A DNA stretch of 64,000 nt from Campylobacterales bacterium (GTDB lineage Bacteria > Campylobacterota > Campylobacteria > Campylobacterales > Sulfurimonadaceae). The DNA lies in contig JAFGUB010000008.1 in assembly GCA_016938735.1 (NCBI GenBank), positions 62,001-126,000 of the forward strand, given 5' to 3'. The position numbers and the translations under genes were made by a program. The notes below the pieces were generated by a model that worked only from the letters and a program-made list of their open reading frames with translations, was not told the origin of the DNA and ran no database searches. Of the stretch, positions 18,048-28,111 are shown piece after piece (within the stretch, counting starts at the first letter, position 1; each line of letters starts with the position of its first letter).

Positions 18048-18926
18048 ATGAGCAAAGCCGGATTTGTAGCCATCATCGGACGTCCCAACGCCGGTAAAAG
18101 CACCTTGATGAACCATCTTCTGGGCGAAAAGATCGCCCTCGTCAGCCAAAAAGCCAACGCCACCCGTAGACGCTCTCGCGCTATCGTCATGCACCATGAC
18201 GATCAGATTATCTTCGTCGATACGCCAGGCTTGCACGAAACGGAAAAGATGCTCAACAAGTTTATGCTTGAAGAGGCACTAAAAGCAATGGGTGATTGCG
18301 ATCTGATCTTATTTTTGGCTCCTGCATCGGATCATTTAGGCGATTACGAAAAATTTCTCAAACTCAACGCCGGTCGCAAAAAGCATATCGTCGTACTGAC
18401 CAAAATCGATCAGATCAGCCAAGAGGCACTGCTCAAAAAAATCCTGCAGTACAACGCCTACAGCGATCAATTTGAGGCCCTTATTCCCTTCTCTACCAAC
18501 AAAAATGTGGGTAAAAACGACCTGCTCGATACCGCAGCGCGCTATCTCGATGAATCGCCCTACCTCTTCGACCCGGAAGATTTAACCACGGAGCGGCTGC
18601 GCGACATCTACAAAGAGTTCATCCGCGAAGCCATCTTCGAAAACATCAGTGACGAGATTCCCTACGAATCCGACGTCATTATCGACGCTATCGAAGAATC
18701 GGAGACGATAGAGCATATTCGCGCCACCATCGTCGTCGAAAAAGAGAGCCAAAAAGGGATTATTATCGGTCAAGGCGGCAGCGCCATCAAACGCATCGGC
18801 AAAGATGCCCGCGTAAAAATCGAACAACTCAGCGGTATCAAAGCCTATCTGGAGCTCTTCGTCATTGTACGCAAAGGATGGAGCAGCGATAAAGAATTTC
18901 TGAATGAATTGGGATACGAATGGTAA
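18048..18926 (+). CDS. era: GTPase Era
   Basis: 292 residues: GRPNAGKSTL (G1), DTPGLHET (G3), VLTKIDQI (G4), then a C-terminal KH domain with IIGQGGSAIKRIGKDAR. It binds 16S rRNA in 30S maturation. It follows hslU by 11 bp and overlaps the next gene by 7. Confidence 0.97.
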   Translation: MSKAGFVAIIGRPNAGKSTLMNHLLGEKIALVSQKANATRRRSRAIVMHHDDQIIFVDTPGLHETEKMLNKFMLEEALKAMGDCDLILFLAPASDHLGDYEKFLKLNAGRKKHIVVLTKIDQISQEALLKKILQYNAYSDQFEALIPFSTNKNVGKNDLLDTAARYLDESPYLFDPEDLTTERLRDIYKEFIREAIFENISDEIPYESDVIIDAIEESETIEHIRATIVVEKESQKGIIIGQGGSAIKRIGKDARVKIEQLSGIKAYLELFVIVRKGWSSDKEFLNELGYEW

Positions 18927-19882
18927 AGTTTTTTGTAGCGATATGCATGTTTTACGCCCTCTATGCCACTGAAGAGCCGGCGCTGATCTATCAGGCACAG
19001 GGAGTCGAAGCGCTCACCCAAGCACTTGATCGTGAACTGGCCGGCAAAGCATTCTGGGAGCGGCACTTAAATACTCTTGATACTACCTACGGCTATCTCG
19101 AAGGCCGTGATGCATTGCTTACATGTAATAAAAAAGAGGGCAAGCTCTATTATCATAAACGACAAAACAATGGCAGCTTCAAAACCTTACTTCAATATGA
19201 TGCGCTTTTAGGCAAATCCACCGGTGACAAGCAGATCGAAGGAGACCATAGAACCCCTATCGGCATCTACACGCTAACCCAAAAACTCGATAAACTCGAC
19301 CCCTATTACGGCCCGTTGGCCTATGTCACCTCTTATCCCAACCTTTTTGACCGCATTCGGGGCAAAAACGGTTCCGGAATCTGGATTCACGGAGTACCTG
19401 AAAACACGCTTCGTGAAACGGCGACCAAAGGGTGTATTGCATTAGAAAACAGCGACCTTCGTACACTAGATGCAACACTTGACATGAAGCATACCTTGCT
19501 TGTCATTGATGAAGAGGTCAAAATAGATATTGACAAGGAGCAACTCGCCACTCTTTTAAGCCAGCTTTTTGCATGGCGCCTTGCATGGCTGAACAATGAT
19601 CTTGAAAGCTACCTCTCTTTCTACGATGCACGTTTCAAACGCTTTGACGGAAAAGACCTCGATGCTTTTAGGGCTTACAAAAAGCGCATTTTTGCTAAGG
19701 ACGAGCCTAAGACTATCTACTTTAGTAACGTAGCGGTTTTGCCCTACCCAGGTGAAGAATCCGATCGCTACTTGATCACATTTCACGAAAGATACTTTGC
19801 GAGCTCATATCAGTTCGAAGGTGAAAAAACATTGATCACAACACTTGAAAACGCAAAAATGCGTATCATTGCGGAACAATAG
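18920..19882 (+). CDS. Csd6/Pgp2-like L,D-carboxypeptidase (YkuD fold)
   Basis: 320 residues with a short signal peptide (1-16). A YkuD catalytic domain spans about 70-200 with DHRTPIGIYTLT, then GIWIHGVP and the catalytic TKGCIAL. The C-terminal third resembles the NTF2-like domain of Helicobacter Csd6. In Helicobacter and Campylobacter this enzyme trims peptidoglycan tetrapeptides to tripeptides and sets helical cell shape. TTACATGTAA at 19119 gives LLTCNKK. This is the last exact palindrome before an 11.7 kb gap. Confidence 0.82.
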   Translation: MVKFFVAICMFYALYATEEPALIYQAQGVEALTQALDRELAGKAFWERHLNTLDTTYGYLEGRDALLTCNKKEGKLYYHKRQNNGSFKTLLQYDALLGKSTGDKQIEGDHRTPIGIYTLTQKLDKLDPYYGPLAYVTSYPNLFDRIRGKNGSGIWIHGVPENTLRETATKGCIALENSDLRTLDATLDMKHTLLVIDEEVKIDIDKEQLATLLSQLFAWRLAWLNNDLESYLSFYDARFKRFDGKDLDAFRAYKKRIFAKDEPKTIYFSNVAVLPYPGEESDRYLITFHERYFASSYQFEGEKTLITTLENAKMRIIAEQ

Positions 19883-20003
19883 ACTCAACTTTTTCAACTA
19901 AAAGCCGATATGATTTATAGTCATGGTACAAATATTGCTATGATTCGTGAGCTACAGCATCTATAAACTTACGATAACAGATAACTCATCAAAGTTTATT
20001 TTA

Positions 20004-20012
20004 TGCTATGAT
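20004..20012 (+). promoter_or_regulatory. Extended -10 promoter for the Msh/Cts-like operon
   Basis: TGC-TATGAT is an extended -10 element 28 bp before the first gene, followed by a GAGG ribosome site at 20032. The 158-bp gap holds no other gene and is AT-rich. No clear -35 was seen, which is usual for sigma70 promoters in this phylum. Confidence 0.45.
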
Positions 20013-20039
20013 AAGCACTATCTTCAAAGATGAGGACCT

Positions 20040-21575
20040 ATGAGTAAAAGTACCAATCCATTTTCCACTATTCTCTCTATTAATCCTTATCAAAAAACGT
20101 ATTATGTAAGCACAGGGACGCAAATAGGGGCCGAGAAGAAGCCTATCTACCAGAAAAATCAATACGTCATCTCCTTTATCAATACTCGAAATTTCATCAC
20201 TGCAATGATCGGCATCAGCAAAAATATTGCCGAAGAAGATATCTACGACGCTCTTGAGAACAAAGTCTATGACGAACTGGCACTCGATCTTGCGGTTGAA
20301 TACAAAATCAAATACATTCCTGCACACGGCATCACTGATGGGAATGATCAATTTTTTCACGTGTTTATCGTCGATCCACTCACACTAGAAGAAGAGTTCA
20401 AAGAAGCTGTTGGAGCCTTAAAGTATATCGATCTTATTGTCCCTCTTCCCCTTCTGTACACACCGCTCTATCATCAGCAGCTCATCGATGACAGTGGCCT
20501 TCACGTCTTCATCTATTTTCAAGAGAATGACGCATCTTTAACCATTTTCGATCATCAAAACTTTGTCTACACCAAATCGCTTAAGTACTCTTTCAAACAG
20601 ATGCACGAGCGTTTTATCGAACTATTGGGTGAGCAGATACCGTATAATCAGTTTCTGACCATGCTCCAAGAATATGGGCTTGGTGCTGTCGACAGCGAAC
20701 ATCAAAAGTATCTCATCAAGCTATTCGGCGAACTTTTTTTACACATCAATGATGTCCTCACCTATGCCAAACGCGCATTCGAAATCACACAAATTGATCA
20801 TCTGTACATCGGATCTCTGATCGGCTCGATAGCCGGCCTTGATGAATATGCGCAAACCTATCTTGGACTTAGAAGCTCACTTTTTGAGTTTGAATATGGC
20901 TTTAGCGTCAGCAATACGGGACCGGATCAAATTCATGCATTGATGCAGCTCTATGCCAAACTTGATCCGAGCGCCCAATATGACTGCAACTTTTCTGAGT
21001 ATCATAGACCTCCACCATTCGTCAAACGAGAAAGCGGTAAGCTCATTATGCTTAGTGCGGCATCCCTAGTTGGTGCCATGCTCTATCCCACAATCTACTG
21101 GACGATGGATTATGCAGAGAAGTTGCATCTCAACCTCCTAAACACCCAATATCGTGAACTCCACAATCAAAAAATTGAGCGTGAAGCAATCATCAACATC
21201 AAGCTAAGTGAACAAAAGCGCTACGAAACGCTTTACAATGAAGAACATCAAGCATTTTTGAAAACCAAGCAGACTTTGACATCAATCCATGAAGTGAAAG
21301 TCAATTACCCCATGAAAGCGAAACTCCTCTCCTATTTTACAAACGACTTTAATCGCTTTGATATACTCCTCCAATCAGTCAGCTACACAGAGACTGAGGG
21401 GAAAACTAAGGCTTTTTCATTTCATTTAATTGCTAAAAACGACAAGCAATTGACTGATCTACTCAAATATCTCACTGCCACACATGCTCAAAAATACATG
21501 TTCAGCATGGATAAAATCTCTTTTATCGAAGAAGAGAAGCATTACAACAGCGAGCTTAAGGCGGTATTACGATGA
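20040..21575 (+). CDS. MshI-like pilus/competence protein (PilM-PilN type)
   Basis: 511 residues. The first ~310 residues look like an actin-fold PilM-type cytoplasmic domain (weak). One transmembrane segment lies at about 335-355 (IMLSAASLVGAMLYP), then a coiled coil (365-420) and a PilN-like periplasmic domain. This M+N fusion layout is that of MshI. First gene of a nine-gene run with 4-base or shorter overlaps. Assignment rests on position and topology more than sequence motifs. Confidence 0.65.
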   Translation: MSKSTNPFSTILSINPYQKTYYVSTGTQIGAEKKPIYQKNQYVISFINTRNFITAMIGISKNIAEEDIYDALENKVYDELALDLAVEYKIKYIPAHGITDGNDQFFHVFIVDPLTLEEEFKEAVGALKYIDLIVPLPLLYTPLYHQQLIDDSGLHVFIYFQENDASLTIFDHQNFVYTKSLKYSFKQMHERFIELLGEQIPYNQFLTMLQEYGLGAVDSEHQKYLIKLFGELFLHINDVLTYAKRAFEITQIDHLYIGSLIGSIAGLDEYAQTYLGLRSSLFEFEYGFSVSNTGPDQIHALMQLYAKLDPSAQYDCNFSEYHRPPPFVKRESGKLIMLSAASLVGAMLYPTIYWTMDYAEKLHLNLLNTQYRELHNQKIEREAIINIKLSEQKRYETLYNEEHQAFLKTKQTLTSIHEVKVNYPMKAKLLSYFTNDFNRFDILLQSVSYTETEGKTKAFSFHLIAKNDKQLTDLLKYLTATHAQKYMFSMDKISFIEEEKHYNSELKAVLR

Positions 21576-22204
21576 CCCACCAGATAGAAAACAGCCTCCA
21601 TAAAATTGATCAAGCATTCGCGCAAAAGGACCCTAAAGAAGTACTCATGCTCTATGTCATGATTGCTGCGGTGCTCTTTGCGCTGTCCTATTTCCTCTTT
21701 TGGGAAAGCGCCGAAGCGAGCTTCAATGCCACACGAGCACAAGTTGTCGATGTGCAGAATAAAATTTCAGCAGATCAAAGTTTTTTAAATGCCAATCCTC
21801 CGGCTTTGATTACGCAGATCGAGGCAAAAACTGAGTCACTCAAACAAGAACTCACCAAAACGCAAGAGCAGAATCAATACATCAAACATCAGATTGAGCA
21901 AATATCCGAGCTTTATTACGATGAAGTGGCATGGGGGGAGTATATCAATTCGATTTCAAAACATGCAAAAGTTGAAACCATCCACCTGCTCGAACTCAGC
22001 AACAGCATCGCTAATGTAGGCGAGTCATTCGGACATGTCCTAGACATTACAATTAGAGCCGATGCCCCATACAAAAATCTACTCAAATTTATTAATCAGC
22101 TTGAGCAAAGTGCTTTAGTCGTCGATTTACATGAATTCAGAATCACTGCCGACAAAACATTGACCGCCGATCTTAATATTTCAGTGTGGGGGATTAGCTA
22201 CTAA
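21572..22204 (+). CDS. MshJ/PilO-like inner-membrane protein
   Basis: 210 residues: cytoplasmic stub (1-22), one transmembrane helix (about 25-45), coiled coil (50-120) and a small C-terminal ferredoxin-like domain (130-210), the PilO/GspM plan. It would form the inner-membrane alignment complex with the MshI-like protein. It overlaps upstream by 4 bases and downstream by 1. Confidence 0.65.
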   Translation: MTHQIENSLHKIDQAFAQKDPKEVLMLYVMIAAVLFALSYFLFWESAEASFNATRAQVVDVQNKISADQSFLNANPPALITQIEAKTESLKQELTKTQEQNQYIKHQIEQISELYYDEVAWGEYINSISKHAKVETIHLLELSNSIANVGESFGHVLDITIRADAPYKNLLKFINQLEQSALVVDLHEFRITADKTLTADLNISVWGISY

Positions 22205-22641
22205 TGAAACATTTCATACTTACGCTTATTCTTAGTGTCGGTATCGTCTACGCGTCAAGTACAAATGAATTGTCTTGGGTTGATGATCAAATTAAGGCTA
22301 TTAAGCCGCCAAGGGTAGGGATTCAAGCCGGTTATATCGATCTACTTAAAGACCCGATCCGATTAGTTCAAGAGCGAAACACAACGAATACAACCCCTTC
22401 CGTACATTACGTAACGTCTGGAAAGGTTGACCGAATGCTGCATCTAAGACCACTCACTCTTGAAGCCATCATGAACGGACGAGCTTACATTAGCGGTGTC
22501 TGGTATCGTATTGACGACAAAGTACAACATTCGATCCTCACATCGATCGAAGAGGACCATGTCGTATTGACAGAGAAAAATAAAAAGACGCGCCTCTTTG
22601 TCAATCCGCAAAATAACAAAATCAAAATCACCAAACGATAG
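22204..22641 (+). CDS. MshK/CtsR-like periplasmic protein
   Basis: 145 residues with a signal peptide (1-17, ending VYA). The C-terminal half (LEAIMNGRAYISGVWYRIDDKVQHSILTSIEEDHVVLTE) matches the PilP/GspC homology-region pattern that contacts the secretin. Placed directly before the secretin as mshK and Campylobacter ctsR are. Function inferred from context. Confidence 0.6.
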   Translation: MKHFILTLILSVGIVYASSTNELSWVDDQIKAIKPPRVGIQAGYIDLLKDPIRLVQERNTTNTTPSVHYVTSGKVDRMLHLRPLTLEAIMNGRAYISGVWYRIDDKVQHSILTSIEEDHVVLTEKNKKTRLFVNPQNNKIKITKR

Positions 22642-22649
22642 GATCTGAC

Positions 22650-24248
22650 ATGACACGATTTTTGCAAAAACAGTATTCAAAAACGGCAATGGCATTGATG
22701 ACACCGCTGTTTCTATTCAATCTTCTTCAAGCTGACTGTTCTTATCAGCTTTTTAGTGTCACCTCTGCCAAGGGAATTACGATTGAAGAGTTTATCGACG
22801 AGCTCAGCAATAGTTGTGACTACACTGTAGTCATTGCAGATCCCGAAGCGCGCAAGATTATCAAACAGCAACTTCAGAAAACAACACTAAAAAACCTTAC
22901 GATCGACGAAGTACTTGAAGTGGTCTTACTAGAGAATAATCTAACCTACAAGCTTGAAAACAACGTTTTGAAAATATCTTATCTCATTACCAAAACTTTC
23001 CAGCTTGACTATCTTATCTCCAAACGTACCGGCAAGGGAAGCACAGATATAACCCTAAGCTCGAAAACTGCGCCAGCCGGCGGCGTCAGCGGTAGCACAA
23101 CGCTCGCCGGCGGTCAGGGCGGAGGAAACGACTCCCAAACAGGTATCACGATCGAATCAGAAGATGAAGTGCAGTTTTGGCATGAGCTTGATCTGGAATT
23201 TGAACGCGTCTTAAACCGTCCGCAAGACGACTACAAGGCAGATGCCCCAATCATTAATAAAAATGCCGGCATGGTTACAGTAACCGCAACACTCAAGCAA
23301 CTAAAGCGCCTTGAAGATTATATTAGCCATCTACAAGCCAAGATGCAGCAGCAGGTATTGATCGACGTCCACATGCTCCTTGTCACATTTAACAAATCCA
23401 AGACGACCGGAGTGGATTGGTCTCAGCTGTATGCTTTGCAAAATGTCAAGATTGGTGGAGAATATTTGTCAAAATCTAACGTTGTGGAGTGGGAAGGCAA
23501 CACAATCTCAACAGTAGGCAACCAAGCCAAAAATAATGCTTCTATACTCAAGCTCACTGCAGGAGAAATTAGTCTTAACGAGGTGATAAAATTTCTCAAA
23601 ACCCAAGGCGATGTACACACTGTCTCCAATCCAAAAGTTTTAACCCTGAACAATCAACCTGCCTTGATTACTGTCGGAACAGAGTACTTTTACAAAATCC
23701 AGCAATCCTCCAATCAACAAGGCTCCGGCGGTGGGGTTGCGGCGACTACCCAAAACGATATCGTCAACTCCGTCTTCGCGGGTGTTTTGCTTGACATCAC
23801 ACCCGAAATTGCCAACGACCGAACCATTACACTGAAGATCAATCCTTCAGTCTCACGAACCCGTGAAGATCTTGCGGCGCAAACCGAAGGGGGCAGAACT
23901 ATTCCCCCCGATCTCGACCGCAGACAGCTTGCATCGGTTGTTACTGTAAAAGATGGAACTCGGGTCATTCTGGGAGGGCTCATCAACCAAAACAACAATA
24001 CGGTAGAAAATAAAGTCCCTTTGCTTGGGGACATTCCTGGTCTGGGCTATTTTTTTAAATATGAAAAAGATACGGTATCCACAGAAGAGCTCATTGTTGT
24101 GATCGAACCACATATCGTTGACAAGTCCAAAAACACACTCTCATTATCACAATTAGGTTATGAGCGTATCGATCCCGCTATTATTCGCGCATCATCTGAG
24201 CCAAAACCTGCACTCCCTGCTGACAGCCAAGAGTCTAATGGAAAATAA
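22650..24248 (+). CDS. mshL: Secretin of the MshL/CtsD type
   Basis: 532 residues. A signal sequence ends near residue 30. An N0/STN-like domain follows (35-110), a Gly/Ser/Thr-rich linker (130-165), then the secretin domain with VLIDVHMLLV, SNPKVLTLNNQPALI and the signature VPLLGDIPGLGYFFK near 470. It forms the outer-membrane channel for a pilus or pseudopilus. No lipobox is obvious. Its end overlaps the ATPase gene by 11 bases. Confidence 0.88.
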   Translation: MTRFLQKQYSKTAMALMTPLFLFNLLQADCSYQLFSVTSAKGITIEEFIDELSNSCDYTVVIADPEARKIIKQQLQKTTLKNLTIDEVLEVVLLENNLTYKLENNVLKISYLITKTFQLDYLISKRTGKGSTDITLSSKTAPAGGVSGSTTLAGGQGGGNDSQTGITIESEDEVQFWHELDLEFERVLNRPQDDYKADAPIINKNAGMVTVTATLKQLKRLEDYISHLQAKMQQQVLIDVHMLLVTFNKSKTTGVDWSQLYALQNVKIGGEYLSKSNVVEWEGNTISTVGNQAKNNASILKLTAGEISLNEVIKFLKTQGDVHTVSNPKVLTLNNQPALITVGTEYFYKIQQSSNQQGSGGGVAATTQNDIVNSVFAGVLLDITPEIANDRTITLKINPSVSRTREDLAAQTEGGRTIPPDLDRRQLASVVTVKDGTRVILGGLINQNNNTVENKVPLLGDIPGLGYFFKYEKDTVSTEELIVVIEPHIVDKSKNTLSLSQLGYERIDPAIIRASSEPKPALPADSQESNGK

Positions 24249-25047
24249 CTTTTTTGCAAAGCCCAAGGAGGTTTTTCTGGATGTTGTCAACGCTAAAGAT
24301 TACATCCAGCTTGACAGCGTCTCGACCATCTATCAGTCTCTAAAAGATTCCGTTAAAAAGCCTCTGAAGATGATACTGCTGTTTGGTCGTCCCGGTACGG
24401 GTAAAAGCATGCTCTTAAATAAACTACATCAAGATCTATCGCAATATCAAAAGGTCGTTATTTACAATACACCCATTGTTGATGAAGAGGATTTTTTACG
24501 CTCGTTAGCACGCGATCTCTACGATGTCAACACGCCTTCAAGCCTTAACTTTACACGCTTCAATGAACTCTCTAACCACTATCGGTTTGACTCCGTTCCT
24601 CTGGTTTTGCTGGATGAAGCACAACTGTACACCTCTGCATTAATGGAAAAAATCCGTCTTCTTTCCGATTCCAGAAAAATCAAATTCGTGGTCACATTGC
24701 ACAAAACAGAAGAGGAAGACCTAATCGCCAAAGAGCATTTTCAAACCAGGATTTGGGAAAGCATAGAACTCAAAAACTCTTCCCACTCAGAATTGAAAAT
24801 ATACATTCAAAAAAAACTGATGAAAGCGAACTGCTTCGATATTGCCAATATGTTTGACGACAACAACTCAAAACTGATTCACACCATCACACGCGGAAAC
24901 TACAGAGATACCAATAAGCTGCTTTTTTCACTTTTCCATATTCTTAGCTGGTATGAAGAGCACAAGCCAAGTAAAATTAGCTACCACAGAGTGCCTCACA
25001 AGATCATTGAGATGGCTGCACTAGACACAGGTTTTTTACGTGCGTAA
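24238..25047 (+). CDS. MshM/ExeA/CtsP-like AAA ATPase
   Basis: 269 residues from ATG 24238 inside the secretin end; an in-frame start at 24160 would overlap more. Begins MENNFFAKPKEVFLD; Walker A FGRPGTGKS near 50, Walker B LVLLDEAQLY near 125. ExeA/MshM ATPases help assemble the secretin; in Campylobacter CtsP is needed for DNA uptake. The ribosome site is weak, so coupling to the secretin is likely. Confidence 0.75.
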   Translation: MENNFFAKPKEVFLDVVNAKDYIQLDSVSTIYQSLKDSVKKPLKMILLFGRPGTGKSMLLNKLHQDLSQYQKVVIYNTPIVDEEDFLRSLARDLYDVNTPSSLNFTRFNELSNHYRFDSVPLVLLDEAQLYTSALMEKIRLLSDSRKIKFVVTLHKTEEEDLIAKEHFQTRIWESIELKNSSHSELKIYIQKKLMKANCFDIANMFDDNNSKLIHTITRGNYRDTNKLLFSLFHILSWYEEHKPSKISYHRVPHKIIEMAALDTGFLRA

Positions 25048-25822
25048 TATTCATGAACTTGAACGACAATGGATTCGGTACAAGATCCGTTCATATGCAC
25101 CTTGGATTATCACCCCGATCACACTTTTGACGCTTGGAATAGTTGGGTACCTAATGGTTCCTTCTCAAGCAGACTTGTCTTCGTCCGTCTTGCCTACTCC
25201 CGAGTCAATCGAACAAACGCCACTCTCAAACTCTGTAGCAGCAGCATCATCTTCTTCAGTACCCGCCGTCAGCATACCACCTTCATTAGCACCTGAAGCA
25301 ACCGTTGCCACGTTTGCATCACCCGTCTTGACACCTTCGCTCAACTTCATCGAACGGTTAAATCAAAAATCGGTATCTTCCGCCTCATCCGTCCTGATTA
25401 CATCACCATCGCAAGAGTCATCTTCAAGTGACAACCATTCCAAAACAATTATCCAGCCATCAGTCGATCTCTCTAAAGTGTCTGAGCAGCAACATATATT
25501 GACTATAGGGACGAATCGTGACGACAATGATATTGAAGAGGTCATATCACGATTCAAAACAAATAAAAAACCGGCACTCAGCCTCTTCGTCGCCAAACGA
25601 TACTATGCAATGCGGCAGTACCACGACGCCTATAACTACGCGCTCATTACCAATGAACTCGATTCTGAAAACGAAGAGAGCTGGTTGATCGCGGCCAAAG
25701 CACTCGTGAAGCTAGGGGACAAAGAGAAAGCCATGCATCTGTTGAACAAGTTTATCGCCCGTTCTGACTCCGTTCGCGCCAAAATGGTATTGGCTCAAAT
25801 TGAAAACGGTACGCTTGAATGA
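25040..25822 (+). CDS. MshN-like membrane-anchored TPR protein
   Basis: 260 residues from GTG 25040, overlapping upstream by 8 bases. One transmembrane helix at about 20-37, a long Ser/Pro/Ala-rich periplasmic linker (45-150), and TPR-like helices at 165-260 (ALSLFVAKRYYAMRQYHDAYNYA, then AKALVKLGDKEKAMHLLNKFI). Equivalent in place to MshN; it may also correspond to Campylobacter CtsX. Confidence 0.6.
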   Translation: MRNIHELERQWIRYKIRSYAPWIITPITLLTLGIVGYLMVPSQADLSSSVLPTPESIEQTPLSNSVAAASSSSVPAVSIPPSLAPEATVATFASPVLTPSLNFIERLNQKSVSSASSVLITSPSQESSSSDNHSKTIIQPSVDLSKVSEQQHILTIGTNRDDNDIEEVISRFKTNKKPALSLFVAKRYYAMRQYHDAYNYALITNELDSENEESWLIAAKALVKLGDKEKAMHLLNKFIARSDSVRAKMVLAQIENGTLE

Positions 25823-26364
25823 AGATTTTCTGGCCATTGCTCTTTCTCTTTAGCTTTGCTTTTGGTGACCCAAAATCCGATCTACTCGATTTATTCAAAA
25901 ATGAGGAGTACAAGTCGGCCTGCAGTACGGGCATGAAATACTACTCTCAATATATGCAAGATGAAGAGTATATTACACTCTATGCCTTCTCCTGCCTCCG
26001 ATCCGATTACATCGATCGACTTGCCGTACCTATTTCAGGATTGAAGCACACATCCGAAGCTAGGGCCAACGCAGCCTATTTTGCCGTTATTTTGCTACAA
26101 AAAAAGTTTCTTTATCATGCGCTTATCGATGGATACGATATGGGCACACTAAAGCTCCCAACGACTGATTATGTGCTTTCAAAAGTGTTTGACCTTTACA
26201 TGTATGATCCGCAAAAAACTCAAAAAACGGCTTGGGAATATCAAGACAACACAGAGCAAGAAAAACATTACAAACTCTTTGTCGATCGTGAATCCAAACC
26301 GAAAAAAATCGTCATTGAAGTCTATCAAGAGGGTATAATGACCTCTCGCCATCTTTACTGGTAA
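25819..26364 (+). CDS. Exported protein of the Msh/Cts-like locus, unknown
   Basis: 181 residues with a signal peptide ending AFG near 16. Helical middle part (SDLLDLFKNEEYKSACS, LYAFSCLRSDYIDR) with three cysteines, and a C-terminal beta segment (KKIVIEVYQEGIM). No family recognised. MSHA operons do not have a gene here between mshN and mshE, so it is a lineage-specific component. ATGA overlap with the TPR gene. Confidence 0.65.
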   Translation: MKIFWPLLFLFSFAFGDPKSDLLDLFKNEEYKSACSTGMKYYSQYMQDEEYITLYAFSCLRSDYIDRLAVPISGLKHTSEARANAAYFAVILLQKKFLYHALIDGYDMGTLKLPTTDYVLSKVFDLYMYDPQKTQKTAWEYQDNTEQEKHYKLFVDRESKPKKIVIEVYQEGIMTSRHLYW

Positions 26365-26374
26365 ATGAGCCATC

Positions 26375-28111
26375 ATGGATAGAATCACTTTAGACCTTAT
26401 CTCTAAAAACCATCTAACCCAGCAACAGGTAGAGCGTCTCACCTCTCGAGGAGTGGGTGACGACACCGTTTTAGAGACCTTAACCAAAGTGAGTGCGGTC
26501 TCACTCAATTTTCTTAAACGTTTTATTGTTGATCAGATCCGCAGCGGCAGGTACGACCTCTCTATCATCAAAAATTATGTTTTTTTAGATGAATCCTCCG
26601 TCTTGGAGCATCTGGCTCAAGTTATGGAGATTCCCTTCGTCGATCTCGACTCAATCGATCTTGATTATCGACTTTCCGAGCGTATACCGATTGCACAGCT
26701 GAAAAAAAACAGTGCATTGCCTGTCTCGCAAAGCGATATGCACGTCAATGTGGTCTTTTCGGATCCACTCAACATCCAAGCCCAAGAGGCGATTCAGCGT
26801 CTCTTTCCGCGCAAGCCGATCAAAGTGCAGGTTGCGACCGACAAACAGATTCAATCCTATCTGTTTAAATTGGAGATCAAAGACAGCGTCAAAGAGCTCG
26901 TCACCAACATCCGCTCCGAACTCAACTCTATCGCCTCACTAGAGGAGCAGCAAGAGGCTTCCTCTATTTTACAGCTCATCGATGTCATCCTCAAAGCGTG
27001 CATCAACGGACGCGCCAGCGATATACATGTAGAACCGACAGAGAAAAACTGTGTGGTACGGGGACGCGTCGACGGTAAACTGGCGGAGATCTTCATTTTC
27101 GACAAAGACATCTACCCGCCGCTGGCATCGCGTCTGAAACTCCTTGCCAACTTAGACATCGCCGAAAAACGCAAGCCCCAAGACGGAAGATTCTCCGCCA
27201 ACGTCAAAGACCGAGAATTCGACTTTCGTATCTCCACACTCCCGATTCTCTACGGAGAATCAATCGTTATGCGTATTTTGGATAAGACCAAGGCGCTCAT
27301 CAAACTTGAAGATGCGGGGATGGACGAGGCCAATTACAAGAAGCTGCATACCGCGTTACAGTCACCTTTTGGCATCATACTGGTCACCGGACCTACCGGA
27401 AGCGGTAAAACAACGACACTCTATGGAGCACTCAACGAACTGCGCTCGGTTGAAGAGAAAGTTATCACCGTTGAAAATCCGGTAGAATACCGAATGAACC
27501 TCATCCAGCAGGTACAGGTCAACGCCAAGGTTGGACTCTCTTTTGCCGATGCGTTGCGCTCTATCCTGCGCCAAGACCCGGATAAAATCATGATCGGTGA
27601 GATCCGCGACCACGAAACACTCGAAATCGCCATCAAAGCGGCACTTACGGGCCACCTTGTCATCTCTACACTCCACACCAATGATGCCATCAGCGCCATC
27701 CCGAGGATGATCGATATGGGCATCGAACCTTATCTCATCAGTGGTGCTTTAGTCGCCATTCAGGCCCAAAGGCTGGTGCGCAAAATCTGCTTACACTGCA
27801 AAAAAGAGGTCTCAATTCCCAAAGCCGTCGAAGAGCGCTACCACAAATTCATTCCCGAGCACACCCGTTTTTATGAGGGAGCCGGCTGCAAGGAGTGTAA
27901 TGGAAGCGGCTATATGGGACGCGAAATGATCAGCGAAGTACTGCCGATTTCAGAAGAGATCTCAAGCCTGATCGCCAAGGGTGCCTCCAAAGACGAAATT
28001 CACGCCCAAGCGGTCAAAGAGGGGTTCACCGATATGTTTGCAAGTGGTATGAAAAAAGTCGTCAACGGCATCACGACCATTGATGAGATTCTAAGGGTGG
28101 CAAAAGGATGA
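26375..28111 (+). CDS. GspE/PilB-type assembly ATPase (MshE/CtsE)
   Basis: 578 residues: an N-terminal T2SSE_N-like domain (60-150), then the ATPase domain with GPTGSGKTTTLYGAL (Walker A, about 335), IMIGEIRDHET (Walker B), LHTNDA (His box) and a zinc tetracysteine, CLHC and CKEC. It powers pseudopilus extension from the cytoplasm. Overlaps the next gene by 4 bases. Confidence 0.92.
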   Translation: MDRITLDLISKNHLTQQQVERLTSRGVGDDTVLETLTKVSAVSLNFLKRFIVDQIRSGRYDLSIIKNYVFLDESSVLEHLAQVMEIPFVDLDSIDLDYRLSERIPIAQLKKNSALPVSQSDMHVNVVFSDPLNIQAQEAIQRLFPRKPIKVQVATDKQIQSYLFKLEIKDSVKELVTNIRSELNSIASLEEQQEASSILQLIDVILKACINGRASDIHVEPTEKNCVVRGRVDGKLAEIFIFDKDIYPPLASRLKLLANLDIAEKRKPQDGRFSANVKDREFDFRISTLPILYGESIVMRILDKTKALIKLEDAGMDEANYKKLHTALQSPFGIILVTGPTGSGKTTTLYGALNELRSVEEKVITVENPVEYRMNLIQQVQVNAKVGLSFADALRSILRQDPDKIMIGEIRDHETLEIAIKAALTGHLVISTLHTNDAISAIPRMIDMGIEPYLISGALVAIQAQRLVRKICLHCKKEVSIPKAVEERYHKFIPEHTRFYEGAGCKECNGSGYMGREMISEVLPISEEISSLIAKGASKDEIHAQAVKEGFTDMFASGMKKVVNGITTIDEILRVAKG

